Assembly: GCA_036768485.1 (NCBI GenBank)
Contig: JAVLUZ010000143.1
Coordinates: forward strand, 1,173,633 to 1,237,632
Length of the DNA: 64,000 nucleotides
Source of the DNA: Mermis nigrescens
Lineage: Eukaryota; Nematoda; Enoplea; Mermithida; Mermithidae
Direction: 5' to 3'
This document shows positions 1-12,280 of this stretch, piece after piece. Numbering within the stretch: position 1 is the first letter of the stretch; every line of letters begins with the position of its first letter. The position numbers and the translations under genes are program-made. The notes under the pieces are model-generated. The model made no database searches. It worked only from the letters and a program-made list of their open reading frames with translations, and had not been told where the DNA came from.

Positions 1-253
1 ATTAATATTCCCCGCTCAGTTCGTTGCACTTTACCAGGTGGGACCCTGAGCAAGCCGATTAAGAAAAATGTTACTGTTTTTATCTTTCGCATTAGACCTA
101 AAAATTCTCAGGCTATAAAATGTATGATAGTTTCGCGAGTCGTATGCACTAATGTTAGGTTTTTGGCTCAAAAGGAATAATTTCTGATCAAACTTCGATT
201 ACACCTACGTTTCATATGAATCTTGTAAAGATGCTTATGATAAAAAAGACTAT
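1..253. other. No recognisable gene
   Basis: AT-rich sequence ahead of the first retroelement. I see no long frame, RNA gene or terminal repeat. It may be the leader or LTR-proximal part of the degenerate Gypsy element that follows, but no LTR boundary can be placed. Confidence 0.4.
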
Positions 254-1816
254 ATGAATCATAAATTAATTACAGACCCCCATGGATTTTTGACCACTGA
301 TCTACATTTATATATTCATTTTTATGGTGCTGCAAAGATATTTGTAGCTCAGTGTGAAATTTGTATTGAAGAAGGCCAAGCAGCTGAATTGGGATGGGGA
401 CAACCTCTATCTGATCTAGGTGATTTTAGTTCCTGTGAACATTTACGGAAAATGTAAAAATCTAGAAAGCACTTTTATTTGGAATCGTGAAATATTTCAT
501 GAAATCTGCCCCTATACTCCCCATGGCACTTATAATGGACTAATTAGTTATCAGTAATAGTGGTAGACGAGTTACAGAGTGCTTTTATAATAAAAGGAAA
601 ATACACAAAGTGTAGTGACTTGATAGACACATATAGTCAGAGCAAGGAGTAGTGGTTCAAATAGCCAAATGGAACCCCCACTGAAACTAACCTCAAAATT
701 TACAAAAGTTGCTAATTGATTTTGATCCCGTTAATTTGAAGCTTAATTATTCAGAACTAAGACTTCTCCAAGAAGAAATTTCTAGTTTTCGAAGAATTTG
801 GATCGAACTTTGTCAAAGTCTTCAGAAACACGATGATGTTATTTGGCAATTACTTTATATAGACCCAACAGTGGGAGCTAGAGCCTTCTTTCAACGCACT
901 GATATTGTGGCCGATTTTACTGGCCAGGCTTTAACCTTATGGGGATGTAAAAAAGTTAATGTGACTAAAGTTTATATGGACCATAAAATTAATGACATGC
1001 ATGTATAATGTCTCGGTGGTGAAAAACGAAGTTTGGTTTGTTTTACCTGGGAGGATATGACTTAGTCCATTTTTCTGAAACAGTGAACTGCTTGCATAAA
1101 AAAGATAGAAATTTTCGCTATAAGGATAAATGGGTGACGAATATGGGAATAATTCGCATTATTGCTAATTGAAATTCCTATCGAATTAAGCTGGAAAATA
1201 GCACATCCTTTTTCAATTTAACACTTACAGCTCTTTTCCACGATTGTTGTTCTTTAATTAGCCCACTTTGGCCTTTTCGAGATTACTTGTATAAACTCAA
1301 TTTTTGGAGAAATTATAAACCGTGTAATACAGTATACTACAGATGTGTCACTTTTTCCAGACGTGTCGATACACTTGCAGGAGTTGGGACTGGAATCAAG
1401 AATACTTTAGAAGGAGGCTGGAAATACCCTTGAACATTTACTCACCGGAACTTAAATGCAATTTTACATCTAATTTCAGGGCCTTATTAAAAAGGACCTA
1501 TTCAGCTTTTGATTAATTTAGATCCTACTAATTGTTGTATTTTCGATAATCGGCTATTTCTTAGTACTTATATATATTACGAAAGCGTTCGAGAGTTTAT
1601 ACATCAATTTTGCCAACTACTTCTAGTACACTGCCCACAGAGTCCCTTGGAAATACTCTAAGGAACCTTTTAAACTTAAAGAAAGCAAAAAGCGACGTAA
1701 TATTTCTAAGCAAAAGGAAAATACTTCCAAGAAATTCAATTCGAGGAAAAGTTTCATGGACTAAAAATTCAAAAAATCAAAATAGGATAATTCGAATGTC
1801 ACTATTTCAGCGATAA
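254..1816 (+). pseudogene. Gag-like region of the degenerate Gypsy element
   Basis: Broken frames at 254-457, 709-1008 and 1610-1816 precede the protease, so by position this is gag, the structural capsid polyprotein. I do not recognise the capsid fold and see no CCHC zinc knuckle. Two segments resemble each other: one near 715 begins LIDFDPVNL and one near 1510 begins LINLDPTN, each followed by a leucine-rich helix-like stretch. That suggests an internal duplication. The end near 1670-1800 is Lys/Arg-rich, as in nucleocapsids without a zinc finger. Assignment is by position only. Confidence 0.45.
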
Positions 1817-1829
1817 GTCAAAAATATTA

Positions 1830-2130
1830 AACGAACGCCCCATATTAAAGTAATCATTAATGAATGTGTAGAAATAATGGCTCTTATCGATACTGGCGCA
1901 GTATTTTCTTTATTAGATAGGAAAATTGCTGAAAAAATTCCGAATTTACATGTTTATGGAACTTTTATACGTCCAATAGCAGCAAATGGAGGAGAGATAC
2001 CTTATTATAGGATCTGCCTTGTATTAATAGCAACATGATGTAAATGAAACAATTCTAGTATATATTCAAGAAAATTGTTCTTCCAAACTTATTTTAGGTA
2101 CAAATTTTCTGTCAAAGGTTTAATAATATA
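1830..2130 (+). pseudogene. Retropepsin (aspartic protease) remnant
   Basis: The frame at about 1877 reads MALIDTGAVFSLL, the catalytic D-T-G-A loop of retropepsins, followed by a hydrophobic stretch. Near 2090 an I-L-G-T-N-F-L-like string matches the conserved second motif of Gypsy proteases. It would cleave the Gag-Pol polyprotein. Frameshifts are present, so it is a relic. Confidence 0.75.
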
Positions 2131-2769
2131 CACCTAGAACAGGTAAATCATCTATCAAACTCCGTGAATTAAATATTCCATGTGAAGGAATGTATTTTAA
2201 TCCTCCAGAAAAACGAAATAGTGTAATAATCATTGAAAACGACACGATATCCCCACGATCCACACAAACGGTGTTTGGAAAACTTTCTAAAAATTACAAA
2301 CCGACAGACAGGGTTGTATTCAGACCAAGTGAGGCGCAAAATAAGGACAACCTTTATGTAGCTCATTCAATATGTATGGTGTTGCCAAAATAGCACTATC
2401 CCTATTCAGATAATGAACCCTAATTTATTTGGACTGCATTTATATGCTAACATGAGAATAATTATGGTTAATATCGTTAGAAAATAGTAATGATACCTGG
2501 CCAAGATCAATTGACCAACATGTGTCAGCTGTAGAAGATATAAAACAGTGGATACATAAAAATGCCGGCATCTCTCAAAGTTAAATGAAAAAGACGCAAA
2601 CAAATCGTAAAAGCACTCATAAAATGCCGTCTCTATGCTTCAGACGACATGGACACAGGACAAACAGAACTAGTACAGCATGAAATAGACACGGCGAAAG
2701 TAAACCTATCCGAAAGCACCCTTTTTGAACATCTCCCAAAGAAAAAGAAATAATTATAGAAGAAGGTGA

Positions 2770-3330
2770 AAAACTCAAATAAAGGAATAATACGACCAAG
2801 CAATTCTCCATGGTCAACTAATGTTGTTTAGTGCGTAAAAAAGACGGTAAACACAGAGTATGCATAGATTACTGGCATAAATGAAATCACTAAAAATAAC
2901 GTCTACCCATTACCAAGAATCGACGATGTCTTAGATACCTAGAATGGCATGAAATATTTTACTACACTAGATAATCGAATGCATACTATTCAATTCCGAT
3001 AAAAGAATCGGACAAGAAAAGAATGCGTTTAATACACCTATAGGCCTTTATGAATATAATTATTTGCCTTTTGGTCTATGCGTAGCTCCAGCTTCTTTTC
3101 GCACGTCTTATGGATATTATTTTGTCGAACTTTAACATTAGATTTGTGTTTAGTGTATTTAGATGACATACTAATTTTGCTCTCCACAAAATGGTTCAAA
3201 AGAGCGACATCACTTCTGAACAATTAAATAAGAGGAAAATGAAGCTTAAATTATCAGGCTGATTTTCATATGAAGAAACAACTTATCTCGGATACAATGT
3301 ATCAAGTAATGGAATCACCGGACGAAAAGA
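2770..3330 (+). pseudogene. Reverse transcriptase remnant (Ty3/Gypsy)
   Basis: Broken frames carry the RT signatures in order: VRKKDGKHRVCIDY (about 2836), YPLPRIDD (about 2911), a LPFGLCVAPASF string (about 3066) and the catalytic box VYLDDI at 3155-3172. These bind primer-template and the two metal ions for cDNA synthesis. At least three frame changes interrupt the domain. Spacing between motifs is normal, so losses are small indels rather than large deletions. Confidence 0.85.
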
Positions 3331-3379
3331 AAGTGTAATCCGTCAAAAATATGCCACAACCAAAAAATGTAAAAGAAAT

Positions 3380-3780
3380 AAAATCCTTCATTGGCTTAAT
3401 CTCATATTATCGTAAATTTATCCCAAACTCTTTAGAAATTGCAGAAACCCTGATTAAACTGCTCAGAAAAGGAAATGGACTTTAAATGGAATGAAGATCA
3501 AGATAATGCGTGTGCAAATTTAAAAGACAAATTAGTCAATGCCCCAATTTTAAGTCACCCAGATTTTAAAAAAACCCCTTTTTTCTACAAACAGATGCAT
3601 CATACACTGGAATCATTTGCCAGTTTTATCACAGGTTAAAGAGGATGGTAAGGAAAATCCAATAGCGTTTGCACGCCTGAACACTGAAAAACGCGTAGAA
3701 AAATTATTCAGTAACAGAACTAAAGAGGTATATGATAGTGAATTTGTGAAATATTTTCTTATATTTATATCAGCAAGAAG
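3380..3780 (+). pseudogene. RT connection and RNase H remnant
   Basis: KSFIGLISYYRKFIP (about 3385) is the conserved Gypsy connection motif after RT. A FLQTDASYTG-like string follows at about 3585, the first catalytic Asp region of RNase H, which removes RNA from the RNA:DNA hybrid. A frame through 3617-3826 continues the domain. Broken by frameshifts. Confidence 0.75.
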
Positions 3781-4059
3781 TTACAATAGAAACAAGTGTA
3801 GCAGTTATTCTTTTGGAGAAACCTAATCCATTGTCACAAATAGCTCGCTGGGGTATTGACCTAGCCGGAACAAAAATCACTGTTGTACCCCAAGGTATAA
3901 AGAACCAAAATGCTGATATGATTATCCAGATTACCAAATCCGCAAGAAGGTGTTTACTATGATGTTGATGCAAATGAGTTGAAAGTGAATGATGAAATCG
4001 TAGTGCCAGAAATAAATACAGTACAACTTGCATTAGAACAAGCAGTTTGTGGTTATCCA

Positions 4060-4450
4060 AATACTGATATACAGCAATTACAAAATGAAGATCTAGAACT
4101 GCAAAATATTTCTTACCAGATAATCCAATTGACGGTTTTCTTATAGAAAATGGCACGTTATACAAAAGAGATGGAAATGTTAAAAGTTTGTTATACCTAA
4201 CAGCTTGAAAAAGCTTATAAAGTATGTCCATCACGATGGCGGATTCTCCGGACACTTTGGGGTGAGCTATCAAGTTAATCTCAAAAAAGTATTTTTGGAA
4301 AAATATGAGCCGAGATATTACTGAATATTGTAAAACATGTGACTTATGCCAGAAAAATAAACCAACGCATATGAAAATAGCTGCAAATATTCAGCCTATT
4401 CCTTGTTCTGGTCACGTTCAACAGGAATCGCAATCAGATTGACCATGTGC
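4060..4450 (+). pseudogene. Integrase N-terminal zinc-binding remnant
   Basis: HHDGGFSGHFG at about 4229 and CKTCDLC at 4329-4349 supply the two histidines and two cysteines of the HHCC integrase finger. The catalytic D,D-35-E core should follow but the sequence runs into the gap at 4451, and the bases after the gap belong to another element in the opposite orientation. Confidence 0.75.
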
Positions 4451-5168
4451 NNNNNNNNNNNNNNNNNNNNNNNNNNNNNNNNNNNNNNNNNNNNNNNNNN
4501 NNNNNNNNNNNNNNNNNNNNNNNNNNNNNNNNNNNNNNNNNNNNNNNNNNNNNNNNNNNNNNNNNNNNNNNNNNNNNNNNNNNNNNNNNNNNNNNNNNNN
4601 NNNNNNNNNNNNNNNNNNNNNNNNNNNNNNNNNNNNNNNNNNNNNNNNNNNNNNNNNNNNNNNNNNNNNNNNNNNNNNNNNNNNNNNNNNNNNNNNNNNN
4701 NNNNNNNNNNNNNNNNNNNNNNNNNNNNNNNNNNNNNNNNNNNNNNNNNNNNNNNNNNNNNNNNNNNNNNNNNNNNNNNNNNNNNNNNNNNNNNNNNNNN
4801 NNNNNNNNNNNNNNNNNNNNNNNNNNNNNNNNNNNNNNNNNNNNNNNNNNNNNNNNNNNNNNNNNNNNNNNNNNNNNNNNNNNNNNNNNNNNNNNNNNNN
4901 NNNNNNNNNNNNNNNNNNNNNNNNNNNNNNNNNNNNNNNNNNNNNNNNNNNNNNNNNNNNNNNNNNNNNNNNNNNNNNNNNNNNNNNNNNNNNNNNNNNN
5001 NNNNNNNNNNNNNNNNNNNNNNNNNNNNNNNNNNNNNNNNNNNNNNNNNNNNNNNNNNNNNNNNNNNNNNNNNNNNNNNNNNNNNNNNNNNNNNNNNNNN
5101 NNNNNNNNNNNNNNNNNNNNNNNNNNNNNNNNNNNNNNNNNNNNNNNNNNNNNNNNNNNNNNNNNNNN
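4451..5168. other. Assembly gap (718 N)
   Basis: An unbroken run of N. The plus-strand Gypsy relic ends on its left and minus-strand family G copy A begins on its right, so the gap hides the junction and whatever remains of copy A's RT, integrase and third ORF. Frames drawn through the N run are artefacts. Confidence 0.99.
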
Positions 5169-5191
5169 ACGGGGACAGTGTGACTTTGGCG

Positions 5192-6019
5192 TCAGAGGTT
5201 AGAGAACCTGGCTATTTTGCCAGAGTCGATGCGAATTGGCGCTTTAGAGATGTTACAAATGCGAACAGGAATTACAGGTTGCGAAGCATCGACTATAGAT
5301 GGAGCAACAAAAAGTGAAGTTTTTTCCATAAAATCAGGATTTGGTTCGAATAACGCAACATCAAAATCGCAAGAACCATGACTGATATAGCCAGGTGTGA
5401 TTAATTCATGACGAGGTTGTATAATTGCGAGTTCAGGCAAAGTGAAACATGCACACACACAACACCAGAGGTAGTCATGTTGGGTTTTGTGCGAAATTGC
5501 AATTTTTCATATGATGACAATAGATTGATTTTTATGCCATTTATAAAAGCACAACGCTCAATAGGATTAACCCACATGAGTGCGGATTCACAGAAATCAT
5601 ATCCCAAGAGCATGTCTTCTGGCAAATGATCTATTATAGCTACTGTGGTAGAGATAGATTGCTCAGCGATAGTGAGAGTCATATTTACTTTATATATCGA
5701 ACGACTGCAGTTATTTCGCCTACGCCATGAACAACTTGCGAGACTTGTTTAGGCGGTAAGTTAAAACCAAGATGCAAAATGCAGACGTGGTCATTATGGT
5801 GACCTGTGAACCCATATCGATGAGAGCGGGTACGTCTTTGCCATGAACTTTAACAAGAATAGTGGGCAAATTTGTCCCAGCATGGCTTACGATTGGAATA
5901 TTCGGATCGATGGTTTTAACTGAGGCAAATTTATTTTTTTCATAAATCGCAAGACGACGCTGTAAGCGCTTGTACTCTTCAACAAATTCTTGTGACGCGA
6001 ATAAGTTAGAACGCGGCAC
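5192..6019 (-). pseudogene. Protease and protease-RT linker of copy A
   Basis: Three overlapping frames (6019-5720, 5682-5401, 5458-5192) match copy 1 at 46300-45460. The catalytic loop reads ALIDMGSQVT (about 5815) where copy 1 has ALIDTGSQVT, so the usual Thr is Met, which should impair the protease. The second frame holds the LPEDMLLGYDF string, the conserved C-terminal protease motif. The product would have processed Gag-Pol. Frameshifts separate all three pieces. Confidence 0.8.
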
Positions 6020-6196
6020 TAGTTTCTAGGCCTTTTGCAGTAACCGTGTTTACATCATTAGGGAGATACAAGGGGCGGCTTTGTAAAGGAATTTACGGTG
6101 GGTTGGTTATCCGCAGTATTTGTGATGTATGGGCAATTAGAACCGTTATCATTGCGATAGTTCGAATTATAATATGTTCCACGCTTTTGTTAGAAA

Positions 6197-6820
6197 CTAA
6201 ACAAAAGGTGCATTTTGTCGCGATTGATTTGCATAGTGATTATCGTAACGCTGAATTTTGATAATTAGCATGCAAATTTTGATGGTAATCATTACGATTT
6301 GGCCTAAAATTTGGTTGTGCTTGCTTAGATTCAAAGCGATTATCATTATTTGCATAATTAGATGAGCAATGTTGACTAGAGTTGGCAAAATCGTGATTGA
6401 GAACGATGTTGATTTTGTGAATTCGAACGCGATGGTGAAGAATTTTGGCGCAAAAAGGAACGTGCGACTCAAGGCGGTTGCGAGCCATGGAACTGTTATT
6501 ATTTCGATCAAACTGAATATTATTATTATTATTAGACGCTCTTGTCATTGACGTAAAACATTCGTCATAGATATGACCAATGCGCTTGCAAAAGGTGCAA
6601 TATGTACGAGAGGAATTTTCTGGCTTTTCAGCACGCGATGAGCAATAAAACCTTTTTTGTTGTGAGCGATCTGGCTCATTTTGGTTAGACGCCGCTGAAA
6701 TGTATCTTTAGGTCTTGCGCCTCCTACAGAGCGGCTGTTACCGATACATACGGTGTTACTGCTTTTTTTGTCATCCTCAAATTCCTTATTCGCGAATTCA
6801 GCATTTAAAGCATTATCCAA
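6197..6820 (-). pseudogene. Nucleocapsid part of gag, copy A
   Basis: Frames at 6820-6545, 6548-6240 and 6511-6197 are pieces of one region. On the minus strand around 6610-6560 a CTFCKRIGHIYDEC string gives one C-X2-C-X4-H-X4-C zinc knuckle, the RNA-binding signature of retroelement nucleocapsid. Downstream is an Asn/Arg-rich low-complexity stretch. It would package the element RNA. Broken by indels. Confidence 0.8.
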
Positions 6821-6955
6821 AAATTCAGCCAGTGATGCTCTAGGTTTTTGTGATATGCTTCTTTTGATATGTGCGTAATAAGCCTTGTTTCAATTGATGT
6901 CACAATAAATAATTGAAATGATGTGAGTCTACTTCAAGATAAGGGTCAGCTTTTA

Positions 6956-7959
6956 TTAACTCTTTGCAAAGCGCGAGATAATAAGCTTAACCAATTTGTT
7001 AGGCTGCTGTTTATGTGTCAAAAAGGTTTGAAAAGCGTTTCGGCTACGCCCAAAGGACAAAATTCCACTATTAACGCTTGTTTCGATTTGGAATAAGATT
7101 GTTTTATCGCAGCAGGTAACAAACGGAATAACCGTGAAGCATAGGGATCGAGAAATGATGACATAAATTTCACGCAATCCGCTTTATCAATATTATAGGT
7201 ATTGGCAAGCGACTCAAATTCTGCAAGATATGCTCGTATATCTGTTTTATCGGCATTAAAAAATTTTTTATTTGCAATTGCGACTTGCATTTGTGCTATA
7301 AAAGGTCCGCAATTTAAAGAATCAGCGAGGTGCAATTTGCTGTACAAGCCTCCGGATGAAGAATCCGAATTATGACGATGACGACATTGGCGCTGATGCA
7401 TTTTGCGAAGGAGCGACGACTATGTGGACGATCGTAGCTACTCGTCAAGCTTTTTGTCAGAAAATTTTACGTGACTTCTCCTAGTAGGTGACTCAGGTAA
7501 AGGCGCGGATTCATTTTGCAAGTTTACGGGTTCTCGTTATTTATGCCAGATAAGCTTATTTCCAAAGGTTGCATTTCGATGTTTGAGGAATGCAAAATAG
7601 GGTTAATAGGCGGTATTTCGAGATTTGCAGGATTTGGTACATAATTATTCAGAAATGTCTCGCCTTGAGAAGGAAAATATTGCAGCGGTGGAGGATGTAG
7701 GCACTGCTGCGAGTTCGCATTCAAAGAATTAGGTGCGAAAGAAGGCGCATTACAATTTAAAGACAGCAACGGCCGAGATTGTGACGTCTGCAAAATCGAT
7801 ACCGACGGCTGCAAAATCGTAGGTATATTTTCCGAAAAACCCAAGTTTTACCTGTTGCAACCCAGTTAAAAGATTTTGCGGTAACTCAGATATTTCAGGC
7901 GTGCGATTTGTGGCCAACTTTTGTGCGGAAAAGCTTGAACAATTTCCGAAGGTGACCAA
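6956..7959 (-). pseudogene. Capsid and N-terminal gag region, copy A
   Basis: The frame 7401-7018 resembles the retrotransposon Gag capsid family: a helix-rich stretch with a DIRAYLAEFESLANTYNI string and a Phe/Leu-rich end. Upstream frames at 7844-7524 and 7959-7750 are Pro/Asn/Ser-rich and match the usual disordered Gag N terminus. This copy keeps longer open pieces of capsid than copy 1. The capsid would form the virus-like particle. Assignment rests on position and general character. Confidence 0.6.
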
Positions 7960-8249
7960 GAATTAGATGCACGGTTGCCAGTGGACAGCATAGAAGATGC
8001 GCAAAGTGTACTTTCTGCATGATTGCCTGCATTTCGCACATTAAATTCAGAAAAATTTCACATCGATAGAGTGGTTAACGCAATCAGAGTGGTTAATGCG
8101 CTCAGACGGATTACTTTCAGTGATTCAAAAACTGATTGTGATTTAATCAATTTGCCTAATTCCACACGCAGTTTATGCATTTCATCCAAAATTTCTTTTA
8201 TCTTGACTTACTACAGAAAGGTCCGAAAATTGCAAATGAATAGCTTGTA

Positions 8250-9177
8250 AAGCTTCCAAAATAAGGTTATTAGTCACATCAGCATTAGCCCGAGCATTGT
8301 TGGCATTTGCTTGAACTATTATTACTCTCTACGTCAGAATCAGTTATAAGGCTCCAAACTAGTTTCACAATTATTTGCTGTTAAGTAGAAATGACATGAT
8401 AATTGTATCATTTGATGAATTATCGGCATTAGGATTCACAATTTATTGGTGCGTGATTGCGTATTACCCAGTATTAATTCGTCTTTCAGACTGTGTAGTA
8501 CGTGCAGCATTTAACGATGGGGGTAATCGATCATTATTCACATTACTATTTGCATCCTTCTTATTCGCATCGTCGTTACTTGTGTTTTTACTCGCGCTAT
8601 ATTCGAGCTCTATTATGTGCTGTATTTAATTGGCGAGACAAAGTAGATGGCGTAGAAGGTTTTTTTCAATTTAGCAGGCGGTATTCGCAAAACTTTTCCC
8701 TGCCATTTTTGGGTATCAAAAACGACCAAAAATATAGGCTTGGGTAAGAAAAATTTCAGTACATCAAAATTTTGCCAAAAATAAATGTTTCGAATTTGAC
8801 CTTTTTGTCGTTTTGAAAACAGGTTTTTTCACGTGAATAGTATTTGCTTATGTGCAGCAAGGTATACCTGACGTGAGAAAACGAAAAGATGTAGGACTAA
8901 GCCTAAGGCGTAAAGAACGTACGTTGGGCTATAAAAAGACGTAGGTAAAACCTAGGTGGCAAAAATTTGTCATCGAGAGCGAAAATGATGAATCGTCGCC
9001 AGAGGGTCGACGTTTATAGAAAAATGTGAGCGTGAAAGCTGCCTTCGTCGCCAGAGGGTTGATGGAAATAGAAAAATAACGATGACTTTACCATGATACA
9101 CAAATCTTTACCACGGACGCTTACTTAAATGCACACTGCCACAATTGCGGTCGATACTACAACAAAGGCGAATAAAA
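8250..9177 (-). other. Start of gag and untranslated leader of copy A
   Basis: No long frame of good quality. Bases near 8640-9175 match copy 1 at about 48895-49430 and 52760-52815, in the order expected between gag and the 5' LTR. The plus-strand frame at 8375-8629 is hydrophobic by composition and lies inside this antisense leader/gag region; I regard it as spurious. Confidence 0.6.
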
Positions 9178-9217
9178 TCATAGGTAGCAAGGTTAGCGCG
9201 TACCTATAATATACTTG
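9178..9217. repeat. Terminal hairpin of the Helitron-like element
   Basis: The start of the element holds an inverted repeat that is imperfect here. Copies B and C read AGGTAGCGCG then TTA then GCGCGTACCT. Copy D (26293-26312) has a perfect GGTAGCGC-GATA-GCGCTACC stem. Its persistence in diverged copies suggests a function at the end of the element. Confidence 0.65.
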
Positions 9218-10229
9218 GGTAAATTTCAACACCTGGGCACCCCTACAGCTATAACGGACACTTCTGGAAGGTGCGGTTTTTTTTTAAAGAAAGATAATTA
9301 AAAAATTCGCTGCCCGTGTTTTTTTGTTTTTCTTGAAACTCAAAATTGACTGTGTAAAGAAGGTGTGTTTTTTGTGTACGTTATAACATAGGCCAAATTT
9401 TGGGACCTTTTTACTGCGGCATGTGGACAACTGAGTATTAATGACTCGAAGGATTGAACAGAATAGGATAATAGAGGGATGAATTCTACAGATGACACTT
9501 TTTTTGTTTTTTGAAATTCGCATTATTTATCGAACGGCAGTGTAAAGAGTGCGAAAATCTGGGGGTGAAAAAGCACTTTTTGGTCGAGTTTTCAACCTTC
9601 CTATGTCCGATACTAACTCCGGTTATGAGGTTTTTAAAATGTTTTCTGACAGAAATGTAGAGCGGATCAAGGGCTACATTCTGCATATAAGCAAAGTCTT
9701 GTATGCTCTATGGTGAGTTAGATCCTGGGGTTTAAAGTTTACACTCTAGTGGATGGTGTAAAAAAACGGATTTTAACTAAGATTTCTCTGCCAAATTTTT
9801 CCGCTTATGAGTCAGTGCAAATCGAAGACAGCTTTAATAAAGTGCCTCACAGGGGCTAAACATCGCAGCAAACCGCATTTAAAAAAACGCAATATTGAGT
9901 TATTTATGGGGGTTTAAAGTTCGAAATCAGAGGTAAAAAATGGGCTAAAAAACACGTTTTTTCCGAAGTTTGATCGATAAATCATGCCAAATAATTTTTG
10001 CAACAGAATTTTGGCACACAGGAATGTACTACGATTTAAAAGCTACAAATTGTACCAAACCGAATTTCTTTAAACTCAATGGGGAGTTCGGTACGGAATT
10101 TTAAAGTTTACAGTGTTCTAAATGATGGAAAAAACGTTTTTGTTGCGTTTTTTGTTCACCACTTTCTCCGTCCAGAAGTCGGGATAAGTCTAATAGAATA
10201 AAAATAAAGTGCTTTATATCGGGTGCATG

Positions 10230-11280
10230 TCAAAGCAAATTGTCTATACATTTATATTTAGCGAGTGTAAAGTCAAAAATTTGGAGTTTTAAATGCGTTT
10301 CTGTCTTGTTTTTTCTGCCTGCTTCTCCGGTTACGAGTCAGGGACACGTTTATCAAGTCTAGAAATGGACCAGGAATCAAATTTGATATGTCAGTCTGGC
10401 GCATATGTTTACACTCTACGGTGTTGTAAAGTAGTTTACACCAATTGTTAGTTTGCCCATAGAACATTATATAGACTTAATTTTTTCATAAATATTAATC
10501 GTAATATCGGAACAATATCAAAATTACGAATCTGACTGAAATCTTCTTTACACTAGGTGTTTACATGAAGTTTACACTACATATATATTTATCTTCGTTT
10601 TTGAGCATTCCTGAAACCTAATTTTTTCTTGGAGCCTAGAAGTTTTCAAAGGATCAAATGTGAGACGTCACGTAGGCGCGTTTGTTTACATTCAACAGTG
10701 ATGTAAAGTAGTTTACATTCATTGTTTATATGTCCTCAGACCATTGTAGAGACATAATTTTTTCATGAATGTTGATCATAATATCCGAGTAATTTTTTAC
10801 ACTGCATGTTAGCCTTTGTTCTAGAGCATTGCAAAAATCGAAATTTTTTCCTGAGATATAAAAATTTACAGGGAATGAAATATATACGTCAATTGGGCGC
10901 GCTTGCTTACACTCAGCAGTATTGCAAAGTGGTTTAAACCTAATGTTTATTGTCTTTAAAACATTATGGAGACTCATTTTTCCATAAATGTTGAAAGAAA
11001 TATCGGAGCAATATCAAAATTACGAATCCGACTAAAATATTCTTTACGCTATGTGTTTGTGTAAAGTTTACGTTACGTGTTAACCCTAATTCGATAGACT
11101 TGCAGTGACTTTGTAACTGAAGTCAAGAAATTTTCAAGGATTCATATGTGAGACATCAATTAAGTGAGTTTGTTTACCCTCAAAAGTAATCTAAAGTGAT
11201 TTAAAAATTATGTTCAAGTGTCCTTAGATCATTGAAGAGATGTAATTTTGTCTTAAATGGGTTGCATTAATGTTAAATCT
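10230..11280. repeat. Degenerate tandem repeats of about 200-290 bp in the Helitron-like element
   Basis: Similar blocks recur around 10380, 10670, 10890 and 11150. Each has a GTTTACAC-type string, a TGTAAAGT string about 20 bases later, a CATTRTAGAGAC-like string and a CATAAATGTTGATC-like string. The same array occurs in copies B (about 20950-21990) and C (about 24980-26010). Spacing varies from 200 to 290 bp, so units have diverged by indels. No protein is encoded. Confidence 0.6.
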
Positions 11281-11884
11281 TTCTTAGCCGTGTTTATAAT
11301 ATGTTTCACAAAATCTTGCACATGGAGAGCTATCGTTTAATTGATGTAAATTGCCTGCAAAAGTGGTTTAAAATGAACCAGCAATCACACTACTGTGCAC
11401 AGAAGTCGACAAAGATATACAGCTTTATTGTAATCATGTACATTAATAAGCCGTAAACTGTTAGTATTCTCTACACCTAGTAGTTGTGTAAAGTTTGCAC
11501 TATTCATTTGTTGTTAATATGTAGTCTATACTACAAATTTATTTTACTACCAAATCAAAGCGTTAGTGTTCCTTACATTTGATATTTGCGTGAAGTTTTT
11601 GAATTTTTGCCCAAAATCTTTGCCTTCTAATTTGCCAACATCCCGCCTTTTCCATTTTCTTGAAGTTTAAAATCTTTTATAATTCTCTCATAATTTAATG
11701 GTAGGTTTTAACTTTAAGTTTCTCTTGGTTTACAACTCTCGCTTAGCAAGCTCATTTTTCAAAACTTTTTCATAGTGATCAGATTAGTTGCGTTTAGTTT
11801 GGAATTGGTGGACGGTCGTTATTTTATTACTCGGCTTAAATAAACCAAGTGACTATCTTTTGATTATTTTCTTCATCGCAAATT

Positions 11885-11975
11885 CAAACACCCAATTTTC
11901 AATTTGAAAATTGACCCAATTTTCAATTTGAAAATTATCCAATTTTCAATTTGAAAATTGAAAATTGGGTGTTTT
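11885..11975. repeat. Array of palindromes (CAATTTTCAATTTGAAAATTG type)
   Basis: Three consecutive near-perfect palindromes built on CAATTTTCAATTTGAAAATT, bounded by ACACCCAATTTT on the left and AAAATTGGGTGTT on the right, so the whole block can also fold as one stem. Copy B has the same block at about 22588-22680. In D (about 28630) only a decayed first unit remains. Confidence 0.8.
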
Positions 11976-12280
11976 CAATTTCAAAAGTCACAACACATTG
12001 TGCTTGTGTATTGATTGAGTGAGGATTTGCAATGTGAATTCGTTGGTTAAATTTTTGTGCTTGATTATAAGTGAACTGCACATTAAGAAGAAATAACTTA
12101 ATGCAGTTTTAATTTGAAAATGGATGGTGTCAATAAGGTTGTCTTGTTTAAAAAGGATAATGCTGATGTTAAGAACAATATTGTTTTCCGCGTTCTTGGA
12201 CTGTTGTCATTATTGTGGCATGTTACTGATTGTGTTTACTGACTGATGTACTGAAATCACGCTTATTAAAAGTGGTGTAC

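Larger units (their letters stand above)
254..4450 (+). mobile_element. Degenerate Ty3/Gypsy LTR retrotransposon, truncated by the assembly gap
   Basis: Seen: the order protease (about 1877), reverse transcriptase (about 2790-3330), RNase H (about 3580) and integrase zinc finger (about 4229-4349) on the plus strand, each broken by stops and frameshifts. Known: PR-RT-RH-IN is the Ty3/Gypsy order. No LTR, primer binding site or polypurine tract was found; the 5' end is uncertain and the 3' end is lost in the gap at 4451. The residues differ clearly from the minus-strand family elsewhere in the window, so this is a separate and older family. It cannot encode working proteins as read. Confidence 0.85.

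Noticed and set aside
4403..5317. Long plus-strand frames across 4403-5317.
   Set aside because: They consist mostly of the assembly gap and join two unrelated elements.
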